The notes below the pieces were generated by a model that had not been told where the DNA came from, searched no databases, and was given only the letters and a program-made list of their open reading frames with translations. A DNA stretch of 8,900 bases from the NCBI GenBank assembly GCA_020697375.1, contig JAJFBJ010000127.1:1-8900 (forward strand). The letters run 5' to 3'. The translations under genes and the position numbers were made by a program. Of this stretch, positions 7,555-8,900 are shown one piece after another. The DNA is from Nitrospira sp. (GTDB taxonomy: Bacteria > Nitrospirota > Nitrospiria > Nitrospirales > Nitrospiraceae). Every line of letters starts with the position of its first letter. Positions within the stretch are counted from its first letter, which is position 1.

Positions 7555-8559
7555 ATGGGAACAAGCGTAACGGTCGTCATACCGGCCTACAATGCCACAA
7601 GCACAATCGGAGACGGGCTGGAGTCGTTCGCCCGGCAATCTTTTCCGGCCGCTAAGACGGAGATCATTGTCGTCGACGATGGTTCGACGGATGGCACTCC
7701 TGAGTATGTTGAACGATACGCCGAAAAGTGGGGGACAGACCACCCTCGGTTACGGGTGATTCGGCAGGCGCATCAAGGCCCCGCGGCGGCCCGCAATCTC
7801 GGCGCAGAGGCTGCCCGGGGCGATTTTCTACTTTTTACCGACGCAGATTGTGTCCCCCATGTCGACTGGATCAAGGAAATGGTGTTGCCATTTGAATCAT
7901 CTGAGATAGCAGCGGTGAAGGGAGCGTACAAGACGCGGCAAAAAAGCCTTGTGGCGCGATTCGCGCAGGCGGAATTTGAAGCCCGGTATCGTCAATTGGC
8001 TGCAGTGGAATATGTCGATGTGGTGTTTTCTTATTCCGCCGGTTTCCGTCGCGATGTCTTTCGTTCGATCGGTGGATTTGATACCAGTTTTCCGGTTGCC
8101 GACAACGAAGATACCGATCTGTCCTATCGCGTGGCGACAGCCGGCTATCGGATCAAATTCAATCCTGCCGCCATCGTCTATCATCGCCACCCGGCGACGT
8201 TGAAACAATATTTGAAGAAGAAGCACAGCCGGGCCTACTGGCGAGTCATGGTCTATAAGCGATTTCCGCAAAAAGCTCTCCATGATTCGTACACCCCGCA
8301 AACGCTCAAGCTTCAAATCGGTTCGGTATTTTTCGGCATTGCAGCCATTGCGCTCATGCCCTTCATACCGACCGCGCTCTATGCGGCGGCGCTTGCGGGC
8401 GGATTGTTCTTCGTGACCGCGCTGCCGTTTATCTTGCAACTGCCTCGCGAGGACCCGGGATTACGGTTCGCCGCGCCATTTCTTCTGGTGTGCCGGGCCG
8501 TCGTCATGGCGTCGGGCCTTGTGCGAACGGTGCCGGTACTTGTGAGCAAGGCCAATTAA
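7555..8559 (+). CDS. GT2 family glycosyltransferase with C-terminal membrane segments
   Basis: This 334-residue protein has an N-terminal GT-A catalytic domain and a C-terminal hydrophobic tail. It begins VTVVIPAYNATSTI (5-18) and has the nucleotide-binding VVDDGSTDGT (39-48), GPAAARNLGAEAARGDFLLFTDADC (75-99) with the metal-binding DAD at 96-98, SAGFRRDVFRSIGGFD (161-176), and NEDTDLSYR (184-192), which holds the expected catalytic acid region. Residues after about 254 form hydrophobic stretches (256-297 and 305-331) that should anchor it to the inner membrane, as in many exopolysaccharide GT2 enzymes. It likely adds one sugar of the repeat unit from an NDP-sugar on the cytoplasmic side. The start at 7555 fits the canonical first strand and has TGAGGG (7545-7550) four bases upstream. 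The sugar transferred is unknown. Confidence 0.92.
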   Translation: MGTSVTVVIPAYNATSTIGDGLESFARQSFPAAKTEIIVVDDGSTDGTPEYVERYAEKWGTDHPRLRVIRQAHQGPAAARNLGAEAARGDFLLFTDADCVPHVDWIKEMVLPFESSEIAAVKGAYKTRQKSLVARFAQAEFEARYRQLAAVEYVDVVFSYSAGFRRDVFRSIGGFDTSFPVADNEDTDLSYRVATAGYRIKFNPAAIVYHRHPATLKQYLKKKHSRAYWRVMVYKRFPQKALHDSYTPQTLKLQIGSVFFGIAAIALMPFIPTALYAAALAGGLFFVTALPFILQLPREDPGLRFAAPFLLVCRAVVMASGLVRTVPVLVSKAN

Positions 8560-8576
8560 GGGTTCAAGTTACTCTC

Positions 8577-8583
8577 AGGGAGG
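8577..8583 (+). promoter_or_regulatory. Strong ribosome-binding site for the export gene
   Basis: AGGGAGG lies six bases before the ATG at 8590. It is the best Shine-Dalgarno match at any start in the window and favours 8590 over the in-frame ATG at 8599. Confidence 0.75.
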
Positions 8584-8589
8584 AACGCG

Positions 8590-8900
8590 ATGCGACGTAT
8601 GTTTCACAATAGTTTGTCGGTTCTTTTTATTGTGTTCTGTCTGACGGGGGCCGTGCAAGCTGCCGAGTCAGAACCGGCAGAGGTCATGGCTTTGGAGACG
8701 GGATGGAGTGGACCGTTTCGACTGGGCGCAGGAGATGTGCTCAACGTGTTCATTTGGAAACACAAGGAACTCTCCACTATTGTCACGGTCCGCCCCGATG
8801 GGAAAATCAGTTATCCATTGATCGGCGAAATCGAAGCCAAAGGACTGACTCTCGGGGAAATCGAAGAACGCATCAACAAGCAACTCAAGCAGCACATTCA
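8590..8900 (+). CDS. Wza-type polysaccharide export protein, 3' truncated by window
   Basis: The frame stays open to the window end and gives 103 complete residues. Residues 1-24 form a signal peptide: a basic MRRMFHNS start, a hydrophobic core at 9-21, and a likely signal peptidase I site after AVQA. The mature part carries the start of the polysaccharide export (SLBB-associated) domain: FRLGAGDVLNVFIWKHKELSTIVTVRPDGKISYPLIGEIEAKGLTLGEI (43-91), with the hallmark GAGDVL and VRPDGKISYPLIG. The family forms outer-membrane or periplasmic channels that pass the finished polymer out of the cell, working with a Wzc-type co-polymerase expected downstream. C17 sits after IVF, which is a poor lipobox, so unlike E. 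coli Wza this protein may not be a lipoprotein. The gap to the preceding gene is 30 bases with no terminator, consistent with one operon. The family call is firm despite the truncation. Confidence 0.9.
   Translation, partial: MRRMFHNSLSVLFIVFCLTGAVQAAESEPAEVMALETGWSGPFRLGAGDVLNVFIWKHKELSTIVTVRPDGKISYPLIGEIEAKGLTLGEIEERINKQLKQHI

Noticed and set aside
7897..8439. Minus-strand open frame inside the GT2 gene
   Set aside because: It is a shadow frame; the plus strand carries the full GT2 motif series over the same bases.

Overview
The window is a single-strand (+) gene cluster for making and exporting a cell-surface or extracellular polysaccharide. It is almost certainly from a Gram-negative bacterium, because it ends in an outer-membrane polysaccharide export (Wza-type) gene with a signal peptide. 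The moderately GC-rich composition, tight packing and protein flavour recall Nitrospira-like or similar environmental bacteria. That placement is an impression from reading the sequence, not a tested result.

Layout: (1) 1-1003, the 3' part of a GH26-like glycoside hydrolase gene whose reading frame is broken near 490; (2) 1011-2396, a multi-pass GT-C/PMT-type glycosyltransferase; (3) 2443-3672, a GT4 glycosyltransferase; (4) 3702-4658, an extended-SDR nucleotide-sugar epimerase/dehydratase/reductase; (5) about 4760-6070, a Wzx-like flippase; (6) 6067-7467, an O-antigen ligase/Wzy-type polymerase, overlapping the flippase by ATGA; (7) 7555-8559, a GT2 glycosyltransferase with a C-terminal membrane region; (8) 8590 to the window end, a truncated Wza-type export protein. 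No intergenic gap exceeds about 100 bases. I see no convincing promoter or terminator, so the set probably belongs to one long operon that continues beyond both edges.

How the parts would work together (inference from families): the SDR supplies a modified nucleotide sugar. The GT4 and GT2 enzymes build a lipid-linked repeat unit at the inner face of the inner membrane. Wzx flips it and the Wzy-like protein polymerises it in the periplasm. The PMT-type enzyme may add a sugar from a polyprenyl-phosphate donor on the periplasmic side. The Wza-type protein exports the chain, and the GH26-like protein, when intact, would trim or release it. The initiating sugar-phosphate transferase and the Wzc-type co-polymerase are not in the window.

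The most notable point is the broken GH26-like gene. The rest looks like an ordinary, well-formed Wzx/Wzy-type cluster, and I found no strong evidence for an undescribed system. No tRNA, rRNA, CRISPR array, insertion sequence or long repeat was seen.
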